Part shown: one piece after another, positions 24,542 to 31,308 of the stretch | Position numbering within the stretch: position 1 is the first letter of the stretch | Layout: each line of letters starts with the position of its first letter | NCBI RefSeq assembly: GCF_000980875.1 | Contig: NZ_LAYO01000075.1 | Span: 1 to 34,642, forward strand | Origin: Leucobacter sp. Ag1 | GTDB lineage: Bacteria; Actinomycetota; Actinomycetes; Actinomycetales; Microbacteriaceae | Direction of reading: 5' to 3' | DNA: 34,642 nt | Made by a program: the position numbers and the translations under genes | The notes under the pieces: generated by a model | Database searches by the model: none | Seen by the model: only the letters and a program-made list of their open reading frames with translations | Told to the model about the DNA's origin: nothing

Positions 24542-25249
24542 ATGGATCCCGTCGATCTCGCACTGCGGATCTCGGTGGGCCTCGGCCTCGGTGCGGCGAT
24601 CGGGCTGGAACGCCAGCTCCGATCCCGCACCGCGGGCGTGCGCACCAACGCGCTCGTCAGCCTCGGGGCCGCGCTCTTCGTGATCATGGGGGCGTTCAGC
24701 TTCGACGGGGCCGGGGCCGACCCCACGCGGGTGGCCGCCCAGATCGTCTCCGGCATCGGCTTCCTCGGTGCCGGCGTGATCATGAAGCAGGGTGCCTCCG
24801 TGTCGGGGCTGAACACCGCAGCCACGCTCTGGGCGTCGGCCGCGGTGGGCGCCCTCGCCGGCGGCGGGCTCCTGCTCGTCGCCGTCGGCGGCACCGCCGC
24901 GATCATGCTCTCGAACACGCTGCTGCGCCCGCTCGGCCGCCTGCTCGACCGCCGCGGCGAGCGCGCCCTCGAATCGGTCGCGACGGAGTACGTGTTCGTC
25001 GTGCGCTCGGTCGCCGCGGCCGAGGTGTCGGTGCGCTCCGCGGTGGTGCGGGCGCTGCAGCGGCCCGAGTTCACCGTGCACTCGCTCGAAGCCAGCGACC
25101 TGAGCGACGGGCAGGTGGAGCTCACCGCGCGCATGACCGCGCTGGAGCGCAACGACGGCTTCCTCGAGGAGGCCATCGCCGACGTCGTCCCGATCGCCGA
25201 GGTCACCTCGGTGCGGTGGCACGCGACCGAGCTGCGCGGGGAGGACTGA
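24542..25249 (+). CDS. MgtC/SapB-family membrane protein
   Basis: A 235-residue protein with the MgtC N-terminal membrane domain: GLGLGAAIGLERQLRSRTAGVRTNALVSLGAALF, then IVSGIGFLGAGVIMKQGASVSGLNTAATLWASAAVGALAGG shown here only in part by its key blocks, and a C-terminal soluble ACT-like domain of about 90 residues. MgtC proteins limit ATP synthase or otherwise help growth at low Mg2+. It begins 12 nt after the mgtA stop, so it shares the M-box-controlled transcript. CGGAG precedes the ATG. A perfect hairpin terminator follows. Confidence 0.9.
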   Translation: MDPVDLALRISVGLGLGAAIGLERQLRSRTAGVRTNALVSLGAALFVIMGAFSFDGAGADPTRVAAQIVSGIGFLGAGVIMKQGASVSGLNTAATLWASAAVGALAGGGLLLVAVGGTAAIMLSNTLLRPLGRLLDRRGERALESVATEYVFVVRSVAAAEVSVRSAVVRALQRPEFTVHSLEASDLSDGQVELTARMTALERNDGFLEEAIADVVPIAEVTSVRWHATELRGED

Positions 25250-25260
25250 TCCCGACCGTT

Positions 25261-25287
25261 CCGCGGCCCGCGAACTGCGGGCCGCGG
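25261..25287 (+). terminator. Perfect hairpin terminating the magnesium operon
   Basis: CCGCGGCCCGC (25261-25271), loop GAACT, GCGGGCCGCGG (25277-25287): an 11-bp perfect all-GC stem starting 11 nt after the MgtC stop, followed by only TT. Confidence 0.7.
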
Positions 25288-25337
25288 TTCAGGCTCCGCC
25301 GCTAGGCTCGGCAGCAGAACGAGCAGGGAGGCCCGCT

Positions 25338-25892
25338 ATGACCTGGGAAGTGGTACCGGAGAGCACGGGACCGCGCGCCGAGACGCGTCGATTCCCCTGG
25401 TGGATCCTGCTCGTCGTGGGCATCCTCGTGACCGCGGCCGGCGTCGGCCTGCTGTTCTGGCCGTTCATCGCGGCCAGCTGGTTCCTCGTGGTCGTGCTCG
25501 GCTCGGCGCTCATCGCGAACGGCCTCGCGATCCTCGTGCGGCGCCCTTCGGGCGGCGCCGTCGCGGCGGGGATCGTGCTCGTCGCGGGCGGCGTGCTCGC
25601 GATGGTCTTCTCCGACTTCACGGTGACGGCCCTCGTCACCTTCGTCGGCGTCTCGGTGCTGTTCGTCGGCGCGTTCTGGCTGATCCTCGCGATCCGGGCC
25701 GGCGGCCGCAGCGGGCTCGTGCTCATGCCGGCCATCCTCGCGATCCTCGCCGGAGTCGTCACGCTCGTCTGGCCCGATTTCGCACTGAAGTTCGTCGCCG
25801 TGATCGCCGGCATCTTCACCCTGTTCATCGGAATCTCGCTGATCCTCTCGGCGACCGCGCTGCGCAGGCTGCTCGCCACCGGCACCCGCTGA
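25338..25892 (+). CDS. DUF308 / HdeD-like membrane protein
   Basis: A 184-residue integral membrane protein with a short hydrophilic start and six hydrophobic helices arranged as three pairs. The recurring GxxxxxxGxxxLxWP pattern, as in VGILVTAAGVGLLFWPF and AILAILAGVVTLVWPDFA, is typical of HdeD/DUF308 proteins, which are linked to acid or general stress but whose molecular role is unclear. GGGAGG lies 6 nt before the ATG. A TAGGCT -10-like box occurs at 25303-25308 after the magnesium operon terminator, so it probably has its own promoter. Confidence 0.82.
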   Translation: MTWEVVPESTGPRAETRRFPWWILLVVGILVTAAGVGLLFWPFIAASWFLVVVLGSALIANGLAILVRRPSGGAVAAGIVLVAGGVLAMVFSDFTVTALVTFVGVSVLFVGAFWLILAIRAGGRSGLVLMPAILAILAGVVTLVWPDFALKFVAVIAGIFTLFIGISLILSATALRRLLATGTR

Positions 25893-25897
25893 CCGCT

Positions 25898-25933
25898 CCG
25901 ATCCACCTGATCGGCCCGATCCACCTGATCCGC
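25898..25933. repeat. Two tandem copies of an 18-nt unit
   Basis: CCGATCCACCTGATCGGC (25898-25915) is repeated immediately as CCGATCCACCTGATCCGC (25916-25933), differing at one base. The unit itself contains GATC-CACCT-GATC spacing. It fills the short gap between the DUF308 and peroxiredoxin genes. Confidence 0.8.
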
Positions 25934-25965
25934 CCGCTCCCCGCCCGCAGCGAAGGATGTCGACG

Positions 25966-26550
25966 ATGACCGACCCGCTCACCGATTTCACCGGCCTCCC
26001 CGAGGGGCTGCCCGTGCCCGAGGACGACGGCGCCGCGGCGCACCTCGTGGGCGCGGCCCTGCCGCCGCTCGCCCTCCACACGAGCTCGTGCGAGACGGTC
26101 GCGCTGCAGGATCTCGGCCCCGGCCGCACGGTGATCTACCTGTACCCGATGACCGGTCGCCCCGGCGTCGCGCTGCCCGACGGCTGGGACGAGATCCCCG
26201 GCGCGCGCGGCTGCTCGACCGAGGCGTGCGACTTCCGCGACCATCACGCCGAGCTCGTCGAGGCGGGCGCGGCTCGGGTGTTCGGGCTGTCGAGCCAGGA
26301 TCCCGGCTACCAGCGGGAGGCCGCCGAGCGGCTGCGCCTGCCGTTCCCCATGCTCTCCGATCCCGAGTTCGACCTCGGCGAGGCGCTCGATCTGCCGACG
26401 TTCGCAGCGCCGCCGCACCCGCGCCTCTACTCGCGGCTCACGCTCATCGTGCGCGATGGACGCATCGAGCACGTCTTCTATCCCGTGTTCCCGCCGAACG
26501 AGCACGCGCAGCAGGTGCTGGGCTGGCTGCGGGAGCACCCGCTGGCGTAG
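25966..26550 (+). CDS. Peroxiredoxin, PrxQ/BCP type (AhpC/TSA family)
   Basis: A 194-residue thioredoxin-fold peroxidase. GRTVIYLYPMTGRPG leads to ARGCSTEACDFRDHH, in which peroxidatic Cys83 and resolving Cys88 have the five-residue spacing of PrxQ/BCP enzymes; the usual TPGC is ARGC here. Later FGLSSQDPGYQREAAERL and FPMLSDPEFDLGEAL match the family. It reduces hydroperoxides in the cytoplasm using thioredoxin or similar donors. The ATG at 25966 is preferred over that at 25957 because GAAGGA (25952-25957) then sits 8 nt upstream. Its 3' end is convergent with the DUF1304 gene. Confidence 0.88.
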   Translation: MTDPLTDFTGLPEGLPVPEDDGAAAHLVGAALPPLALHTSSCETVALQDLGPGRTVIYLYPMTGRPGVALPDGWDEIPGARGCSTEACDFRDHHAELVEAGAARVFGLSSQDPGYQREAAERLRLPFPMLSDPEFDLGEALDLPTFAAPPHPRLYSRLTLIVRDGRIEHVFYPVFPPNEHAQQVLGWLREHPLA

Positions 26551-26594
26551 GTGCGGGGAGGCCGGGCGCATCGAGCGCATCGTGCGCAACCGGC

Positions 26595-26659
26595 GCATCG
26601 AGAGGACCGGATTCCACCTCCGGGGAGCCCCACCCGGTGGAATCGGGTCCTCTCGATGC
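26595..26659. repeat. Long near-perfect inverted repeat between convergent genes
   Basis: A 24-nt left arm (26595-26618, starting GCATCGAGAGGACC) and right arm (26636-26659, ending GGTCCTCTCGATGC) are complementary at 23 of 24 positions; the 17-nt loop contains GGGGAGCCCC. After a 2-nt bulge the pairing continues with CCGG/CCGG. It is flanked by repeated GCGCATCG units upstream and by GATCCC...GGGATC downstream. It lies between the convergent peroxiredoxin and DUF1304 stops and could be a bidirectional terminator or a dispersed extragenic palindrome. Confidence 0.85.
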
Positions 26660-26689
26660 CGGATCCCGGGGGTCCCGGGGGCCCTGGGA

Positions 26690-27079
26690 TCAGCCCGCGA
26701 GGAGCCCGATCGCGAGGACGACGACCGCGAGCAGCGGGATCGTGCCTTGCTTGATCGCGGCCGCGCGCTTCCCGGGCGACGACACGAACAGCACGAGCGC
26801 TGCGGCGAGCATCGATCCGACGCCAGCGAACACCAGCGCGTGGCCGACCGCGCCCACCGGGGCGACGAGCACGATGCCGATGGCCGTGACGACCGCGAGG
26901 AACAGGTTGTAGAAGCCCTGGTTGAAGGCGAGCTCCTTCGTCGCCTCGGCTTCCTCGGGCGTCGTGCCGAAGGTCTTCAGCGCTGCCGGCTTCGTCCAGA
27001 GCACCGATTCGAGCGCGAAGATGTAGACGTGCAGCAGCGCCGCGACGGCAGCGAGCACGAGTCCGACGATCACCAGCAT
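26690..27079 (-). CDS. DUF1304 family membrane protein
   Basis: A 129-residue protein with four hydrophobic segments, the normal size for DUF1304. The family hallmarks are HVYIFALESVLW near the N-terminus, the conserved LAFNQGFYNLFLA and the late QGTIPLLAVV. Function is unknown. A GGAGG ribosome binding site lies directly upstream of the ATG. It is 73 nt downstream of the alpha/beta hydrolase gene and may share its transcript. Confidence 0.88.
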   Translation of the reverse strand: MLVIVGLVLAAVAALLHVYIFALESVLWTKPAALKTFGTTPEEAEATKELAFNQGFYNLFLAVVTAIGIVLVAPVGAVGHALVFAGVGSMLAAALVLFVSSPGKRAAAIKQGTIPLLAVVVLAIGLLAG

Positions 27080-27152
27080 GAGGCCTCCTCGACGTCCGCA
27101 CCCGGGTCCGGGTCCGGTCCTGCAGCGAGACTACTCCCGCCGCGGCCGACGA

Positions 27153-27953
27153 TCAGTCGTCGAGGCCGCGCCGCAGGAACTCGATGCCGAGCTCGCGGAA
27201 CTGGCGCGCTCCGGGAGCGTTGAAGTGGTGGCGCTTGTCGATCTCGGCGAAGGTGCCGTTCGGCAGCCGCGCGGCGAGCTGCTTCGAGTCCTCGAAGATC
27301 GCGTCGAGGGTGCCCGTCGCGACGAGCACGGGCTGGATCGGGGCGTTGCCGAGGTCGAGCTCCTCCTCGCCGAAGCGCATGCCGCCGGCGAGGGCGATGA
27401 GCGCCGGGAGGCTGTTCTCGGGCACCCGCTCCGCGAGCCGCACGTAGTTCTGCGTCGCCTGGTCGGTGACCGGGGTGCCGAACGCGATGTAGGTGCGGGC
27501 CTGGTCGAGGTCCAGACGGCCGAGCGGGCGACCGTCGGGTATCCCGCCGAGCACGGCCCGTTCGATGCGATGCTCGAGGTCGGCGCAGACGTGCCACCCC
27601 ACCCGCGCGCCGAGCGAGTACCCGAGGTACAGCACCGGGTCGACCATGTAGGTGTCGAGCACCGTCTCGATGTCGCTGACGAGCAGCGGCATCGTGTAGT
27701 CGCGCGGATCGGTCGGCTTCTCGCTGCGGCCGTGCCCGCGCTGGTCGACGCCGAGCACCCGGAACCCGGCCTGCAGCAGGCTCCCCACCCAGCCGGTGTC
27801 GACCCACGTGTCCTTGCAGCTCGACGCGAAACCGTGCACCGCGATCACGGTCGGCGCCTCATCGTCGCCCCAGACATAGGTCGCGATGCGGTAGCCCTCC
27901 TGCGACATCACGTACAGGGGTTCGGGCACCTCAGGGAACTGCAGATTGGGCAT
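27153..27953 (-). CDS. Alpha/beta-fold hydrolase
   Basis: A 266-residue serine hydrolase. Oxyanion-hole HGFASS is near residues 40-45, DQRGHGRSEKP near 70-80 is typical of the fold, nucleophile Ser113 is in GYSLGARVG, the acid is probably Asp217 in GTLDAIF, and the base is His242 or His243 in KRHHF. Substrate is not predictable; epoxide hydrolase-like, esterase and lactonase members share these motifs. The ATG at 27953 lies only 4 nt after the stop of the NTF2-like gene, so the two are coupled; a longer start at 27989 would overlap that gene and is less likely. Confidence 0.87.
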   Translation of the reverse strand: MPNLQFPEVPEPLYVMSQEGYRIATYVWGDDEAPTVIAVHGFASSCKDTWVDTGWVGSLLQAGFRVLGVDQRGHGRSEKPTDPRDYTMPLLVSDIETVLDTYMVDPVLYLGYSLGARVGWHVCADLEHRIERAVLGGIPDGRPLGRLDLDQARTYIAFGTPVTDQATQNYVRLAERVPENSLPALIALAGGMRFGEEELDLGNAPIQPVLVATGTLDAIFEDSKQLAARLPNGTFAEIDKRHHFNAPGARQFRELGIEFLRRGLDD

Positions 27954-27957
27954 CCGT

Positions 27958-28434
27958 CTATTCTGCCGCGCCGAGCGGCTCGCGCACATCCTCGTGGATG
28001 TGCGCGATGGTGAGCGCGCCGTCCGCGCCGCGGGTGAGCACCGCCGTGTTGCGCGAGCGCTCGGGCGAGACCGGGCGACCGTCCGCGTCCTCCGCGTCGA
28101 CGCGCAGCCACCACGTCGCGACGATCGTGCCCCCGACCGGGCGGGCCTCGATCGACTCGACGACGAGCGCCGTCTCGGTGACCGGGTTCGCGGCCGGCGC
28201 AGCGGGAACGGCCGAATCGGCCGGCGCGTCCGAGCCGGATCCGCGTCGGGCGCGCAGCGCCTGCAGCTCGTCCATGCCGTGCACGAGCGCGTCCTCCGAC
28301 GAGTCGAACATGGTCAGCGCGGGCGACAGCAGCGCGTCGATCGCGGACGTGTCGCGGCGCAGATACCCCGCGTACATCGTCTCGACGAGCGCCAGCACTT
28401 CGGCGGCGGAATCGGTCAGGGGCTCCATCGGCAC
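27958..28434 (-). CDS. NTF2-like / SnoaL-like small protein
   Basis: A 158-residue protein with an NTF2-like pattern: an N-terminal helix VLALVETMYAGYLRRDTSAI, then LLSPALTMFDSSEDALVHGM, and C-terminal beta strands GGTIVATWWLRVDAEDADG and SRNTAVLTRGADGALTIAHIH. An Ala/Pro/Ser-rich insert sits around residues 62-85. Such domains serve as ketosteroid-isomerase-like enzymes or as binding domains; none can be assigned. GTG at 28434 is preferred over ATG at 28428 because GAGGA is 6 nt upstream of the GTG. It is first of a two- or three-gene minus-strand unit with the hydrolase. Confidence 0.75.
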   Translation of the reverse strand: MPMEPLTDSAAEVLALVETMYAGYLRRDTSAIDALLSPALTMFDSSEDALVHGMDELQALRARRGSGSDAPADSAVPAAPAANPVTETALVVESIEARPVGGTIVATWWLRVDAEDADGRPVSPERSRNTAVLTRGADGALTIAHIHEDVREPLGAAE

Positions 28435-28553
28435 TGCGGGTCCTCACGTCGGGTGTTCGGCCGCCGAGCAGCGCGCGGCCCCGATCCATCGTAGTGAGCG
28501 CCGGCCGAGCGACCGACGCGGGGCGGGGGTTCCGCTCTGCGACGCACCCTGTT

Positions 28554-28559
28554 AGAGTC
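28554..28559 (+). promoter_or_regulatory. -10 box for the ABC-F leader transcript
   Basis: TAGAGT fits TANNNT and sits 7 nt before a GTG start at 28567, implying transcription that begins at or next to the first codon of the six-codon leader frame. No good -35 is visible. Confidence 0.5.
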
Positions 28560-28566
28560 CCCGTCG

Positions 28567-28587
28567 TGGGCACTCTGATTCGCTAGA
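28567..28587 (+). CDS. Six-codon leader peptide MGTLIR upstream of the ABC-F gene
   Basis: GTG GGC ACT CTG ATT CGC TAG encodes the hexapeptide MGTLIR. It begins 7 nt after a -10 box and 159 nt before the ABC-F start, so it would be translated from a leaderless mRNA. Very short leader peptides upstream of resistance-type ABC-F genes control them by ribosome stalling on antibiotics and refolding of the leader. The arrangement here, with several hairpins down to the ABC-F ribosome binding site, fits that model. The regulatory role is inferred. Confidence 0.6.
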
Positions 28588-28725
28588 TCTGGACGCTGCG
28601 TCGAGCCCTGCTCCGCAGCGGGTCCTGAGCGCGCGCCGTTCCCCGGCGCCCGAGGTCCGGATCCGATCCCGCATCTGCGATGCGCTTCCCCGCGCGACCC
28701 GTCCGTCGCGCGCAGAGGAGTCCCC
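28588..28725 (+). promoter_or_regulatory. Hairpin-rich attenuator-like leader of the ABC-F gene
   Basis: Four perfect short stems follow one another: CGCTGCG/CGCAGCG (28595-28601, 28615-28621), GCGCCG/CGGCGC (28633-28638, 28644-28649), CGCATC/GATGCG (28670-28675, 28679-28684) and CGCGCGAC/GTCGCGCG (28691-28698, 28705-28712). The last one ends 1 nt before the ribosome binding site AGAGGAG (28714-28720). GC-repeat arms could pair in alternative ways, for instance GCGCGCG around 28629-28635 with the last stem. Confidence 0.55.
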
Positions 28726-30495
28726 ATGTTCCCGTCCCCCGTTCATTCCCCGTCCCCGGCCCGATCCACCAGCCCCGCTGGCCGCACCGACCCCGCCGGC
28801 GCACGCGCCGCGCGCAGCCACCGGGTCTGCGAGCTCCGATCCGCGACGGTCCGCTTCGCGGATCGGGTCGTGCTCGACCGGGTCGATCTCGTCGTCGGCC
28901 CGACCGCCAGGATCGCCCTGGTCGGCGACAACGGCGCCGGCAAGTCCACCCTGCTCGGGCTGCTCTCGGGCGCTGTCCTCCCGGTCGCCGGCGAGGCCCG
29001 AGTCGTCCTCCCCGGTGGCGTCGCGCACGCCGCGCAGGATCCCCGCTTCCCCGCCGGGTCCACGGTCGCGCAGGCGATCGATCTGCTGCTCGCCGACCTG
29101 CGGGCGGTCGAGGCCGAGATCCAGCACGTGTCGGATCGCCTCGCGGCGGTCGGCCCGGACACGCAGTCTGCGCTGCTCGACCGGCTCGGCGAACTGATCG
29201 ATCGCTTCGAGGCCCGTGATGGCCACGACGTCGATCTGCGGGTCGACGCCGGGCTCCAGCAGCTCGGCCTCGGGCGGCTCGACCGCAGCAGGCCGGTCGC
29301 GTCGCTCTCGGGCGGCGAACGCGCGCGCCTCGCCCTCGCGGCGGCGCTCGCCTCGCGGGCCGAGCTGCTGCTGCTCGACGAGCCCACGAACGACCTCGAC
29401 GACCAGGCGCTCGCCTGGCTCGAAGGCCGGCTCGCCGCGCACCGCGGTGCGATGGTGGTCGCGACCCACGACCGAACGTTCCTGGATCGCTTCGCCGAGG
29501 ACATCATCCAGGTCCGCAGCGGTGGCCTGAGCCGCTCCGGCAACGGCTACGCCGGGTACCTCGCAGCGCGCGCCACCGAGCGTCGCCGCCAGGCCGAGCG
29601 GCACGAGGAGTGGCGATCGGAGCTCGCCCGCAGCGAGGCGCTCGTCGCCGCGAACGCCTCACGCCTCGCGGCGATCCCGCGCAAGCTCGAGCTCGACGGG
29701 TTCGGCCACGGCGCCTTCCGGGCGCGGAGCCGCGACCACGGCGCCATGGGTCGGATCCGCATGGCCAAGGAGCGCGTCGCCCGACTGCGCGCCGAACCCG
29801 TCGCGCCGCCGCCCGAGCCGCTGCGCTTCGATCCAGGCTTCGCGCGGACCGCGGAGGAGCGCGCAGAGGATCCGACGAGCGACCCCCGTCTCGGCGCGGA
29901 GGAGCTGCTGACGCTGGGCGGGATCCGGCGCACGACCGGTGCCGCCCTGCGGGTGGACGACTGGGCGATCCGCAGGGGCGACCGCTGGCTCGTGACCGGC
30001 CCGAACGGCGCCGGGAAGACGACGCTGCTGCGCGTGCTCGCCGGGGATCTCGCACCGGATGCGGGCACGCTCGCGCGCGCCGAGGGGCTCCGCGTCGCAT
30101 GGCTCCGGCAGGACGTCGCCCCGGCTCCGTCGCAGTCGGTCGTCGAATGCTTCGCCCGGGCGGTCGGGCTGCACCGGGAGGATGCCGCCGCGCGGCTCGG
30201 CGCGTTCGGGCTGCTGTCCGAGGCGGAATTCGACCGCGCGGTGCGCGAGCTCTCGGTGGGGCAGCGCCGCCGCCTCGACCTCGCGATCACGCTGGCGACC
30301 CCGAGCGAGCTGATCCTGCTCGACGAGCCGACGAACCACCTCGCCCCCGAACTCGTCGAGCAGCTCGAGGACGCGCTCGACGCCTACCCGGGCGCGGTCG
30401 TGACCGTCACCCACGACCGCCGGTGGATCGAGCGCGCGGGCGGATCCTCGCGGGTGCGAGTGTCGAGCGGTGACGCGACCGCGCTCGACGCGTAG
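28726..30495 (+). CDS. ABC-F family ATPase, ribosome-protection (antibiotic resistance) type
   Basis: A 589-residue soluble protein with two complete ABC domains and no membrane segments. Domain 1: Walker A GDNGAGKS (67-74), signature LSGGERARLALA, Walker B LLLLDEPTNDLDD. Domain 2: Walker A GPNGAGKT (425-432), signature LSVGQRRRLDLA, Walker B LILLDEPTNHLAPE. Both catalytic Glu are present. The inter-domain linker (about 290-365) is charged and helical, with RSRDHGAMGRIRMAKERV, as in proteins that enter the ribosomal E site and dislodge macrolides, lincosamides or similar drugs. The first 35 residues are Ser/Pro-rich and not part of the domain. The leader with a hexapeptide frame supports drug-induced expression. 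Which drug is not known. Confidence 0.88.
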   Translation: MFPSPVHSPSPARSTSPAGRTDPAGARAARSHRVCELRSATVRFADRVVLDRVDLVVGPTARIALVGDNGAGKSTLLGLLSGAVLPVAGEARVVLPGGVAHAAQDPRFPAGSTVAQAIDLLLADLRAVEAEIQHVSDRLAAVGPDTQSALLDRLGELIDRFEARDGHDVDLRVDAGLQQLGLGRLDRSRPVASLSGGERARLALAAALASRAELLLLDEPTNDLDDQALAWLEGRLAAHRGAMVVATHDRTFLDRFAEDIIQVRSGGLSRSGNGYAGYLAARATERRRQAERHEEWRSELARSEALVAANASRLAAIPRKLELDGFGHGAFRARSRDHGAMGRIRMAKERVARLRAEPVAPPPEPLRFDPGFARTAEERAEDPTSDPRLGAEELLTLGGIRRTTGAALRVDDWAIRRGDRWLVTGPNGAGKTTLLRVLAGDLAPDAGTLARAEGLRVAWLRQDVAPAPSQSVVECFARAVGLHREDAAARLGAFGLLSEAEFDRAVRELSVGQRRRLDLAITLATPSELILLDEPTNHLAPELVEQLEDALDAYPGAVVTVTHDRRWIERAGGSSRVRVSSGDATALDA

Positions 30496-30504
30496 CGGAA
30501 ACGC

Positions 30505-30542
30505 GGAGGGCCCGGATCCGCGTGTGCGGATCCGGGCCCTCC
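30505..30542. terminator. Perfect 17-bp bidirectional terminator hairpin
   Basis: GGAGGGCCCGGATCCGC (30505-30521), loop GTGT, GCGGATCCGGGCCCTCC (30526-30542). It starts 9 nt after the ABC-F stop. The stop-bearing minus-strand remnant at 30583 suggests that it once also ended a convergent gene. No T-run. Confidence 0.75.
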
Positions 30543-30582
30543 CTGCGCTTCGGTGAGCGCGAAGCGCCTCAGCGGGTCGGGA

Positions 30583-30603
30583 TCAGAAGTCCCAGTTCTC
30601 GTC
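30583..30603 (-). pseudogene. 3'-terminal remnant of a lost minus-strand gene (ends DENWDF-stop)
   Basis: Read on the minus strand, the last codons before TGA (30585-30583) give DENWDF. The frame stays open upstream to about 30,815 (an ATG at 30720 would give 45 residues), but beyond the last few codons nothing looks like a conserved protein and composition shifts. It lies 40 nt from a terminator suited to convergent genes. Possible sources are the binding-protein gene whose 5' part is cut at about 34,530 on the same strand, or a ribonucleotide reductase small subunit, whose C-terminus often ends in a similar acidic-WDF peptide. Both are guesses. Confidence 0.3.
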
Positions 30604-30773
30604 GGGAAGCACAAGATCTTGCCGTTTCTGCGTCTCCGCAGGCCGTTCATGCCACCTGCGTGCCACTCGCACCGAACCGACTGTTGCACTCGTCGAAGCG
30701 AGGCGTGACACAGCGGACATTGTACTCGTCAAAGGCCCCTCTGCACGAGAAACAGTGAAGCAGTTAGCGGCGA

Positions 30774-31256
30774 GTGTTTGAACTTGAAGCGTTGGATGGA
30801 AAGGACGCGAAGACGGTCAAACACGATGGCTCCACTCAGCGCCTTGCCCGGGCCGCATCTGGTGTCAGGAACGGAAAGATCCAGCGATCCAGCGATTCAG
30901 GGCCTGTCGACACACGGGGACAGATTTGTACATCGATCACGCGGCGGAAGATTACGGACACGGACCGAGCCGAAGCCATTCGGTTATTTCACGCCGGGAC
31001 GTATGTCAAGGACATCGCTAGCAGCCTGCGGGTCACGAAAGCGTCGGTCCGGAAGATCCTGTATGAGGCAGGCGTCGCGGCTCCGCCTCGGAGGATGACG
31101 GAAGCGGAAATCAAAGATGCTGCACGTCGTTACGAGAATGGTGAGTCTCTCGTTCATCTCGGAGAGCGTTTCGGGTGTAGCCCGGGAACAGTGCGGTCCA
31201 AGATTGTGCGCGCTGGAGTGGAGATGCGTCCATCGTCCGTACCGCGGTCGCTTTGA
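30774..31256 (+). CDS. Double helix-turn-helix protein resembling the tail of a recombinase
   Basis: A 160-codon frame with two similar helix-turn-helix units. The first (residues about 61-100) contains AEAIRLFHAGTYVKDIASSL then RVTKASVRKILYEAGV; the second (about 109-148) contains AARRYENGESLVHLGERFGC then SPGTVRSKIVRAGVEMRP. This tandem is typical of the C-terminal DNA-binding part of actinobacterial serine recombinases and of stand-alone HTH proteins. The first 55 residues look non-conserved, no ribosome binding site is seen before the GTG, and no catalytic domain is present upstream, so it may be a decayed recombinase tail or a small regulator whose true start is later. Codon use is more AT-rich than in genes before 30,500. 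Confidence 0.55.
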   Translation: MFELEALDGKDAKTVKHDGSTQRLARAASGVRNGKIQRSSDSGPVDTRGQICTSITRRKITDTDRAEAIRLFHAGTYVKDIASSLRVTKASVRKILYEAGVAAPPRRMTEAEIKDAARRYENGESLVHLGERFGCSPGTVRSKIVRAGVEMRPSSVPRSL

Positions 31257-31308
31257 TATTCATAGTCAGCAACTGCGACCCTCGCGGGTCATGTCGGGCG
31301 GTGGAGGC

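Noticed and set aside
30608-30773. Plus-strand frame ending in KQLAASV-stop just before the HTH gene
   Set aside because: It has plausible codons but no recognisable start, ribosome binding site or family, and overlaps the minus-strand remnant frame.
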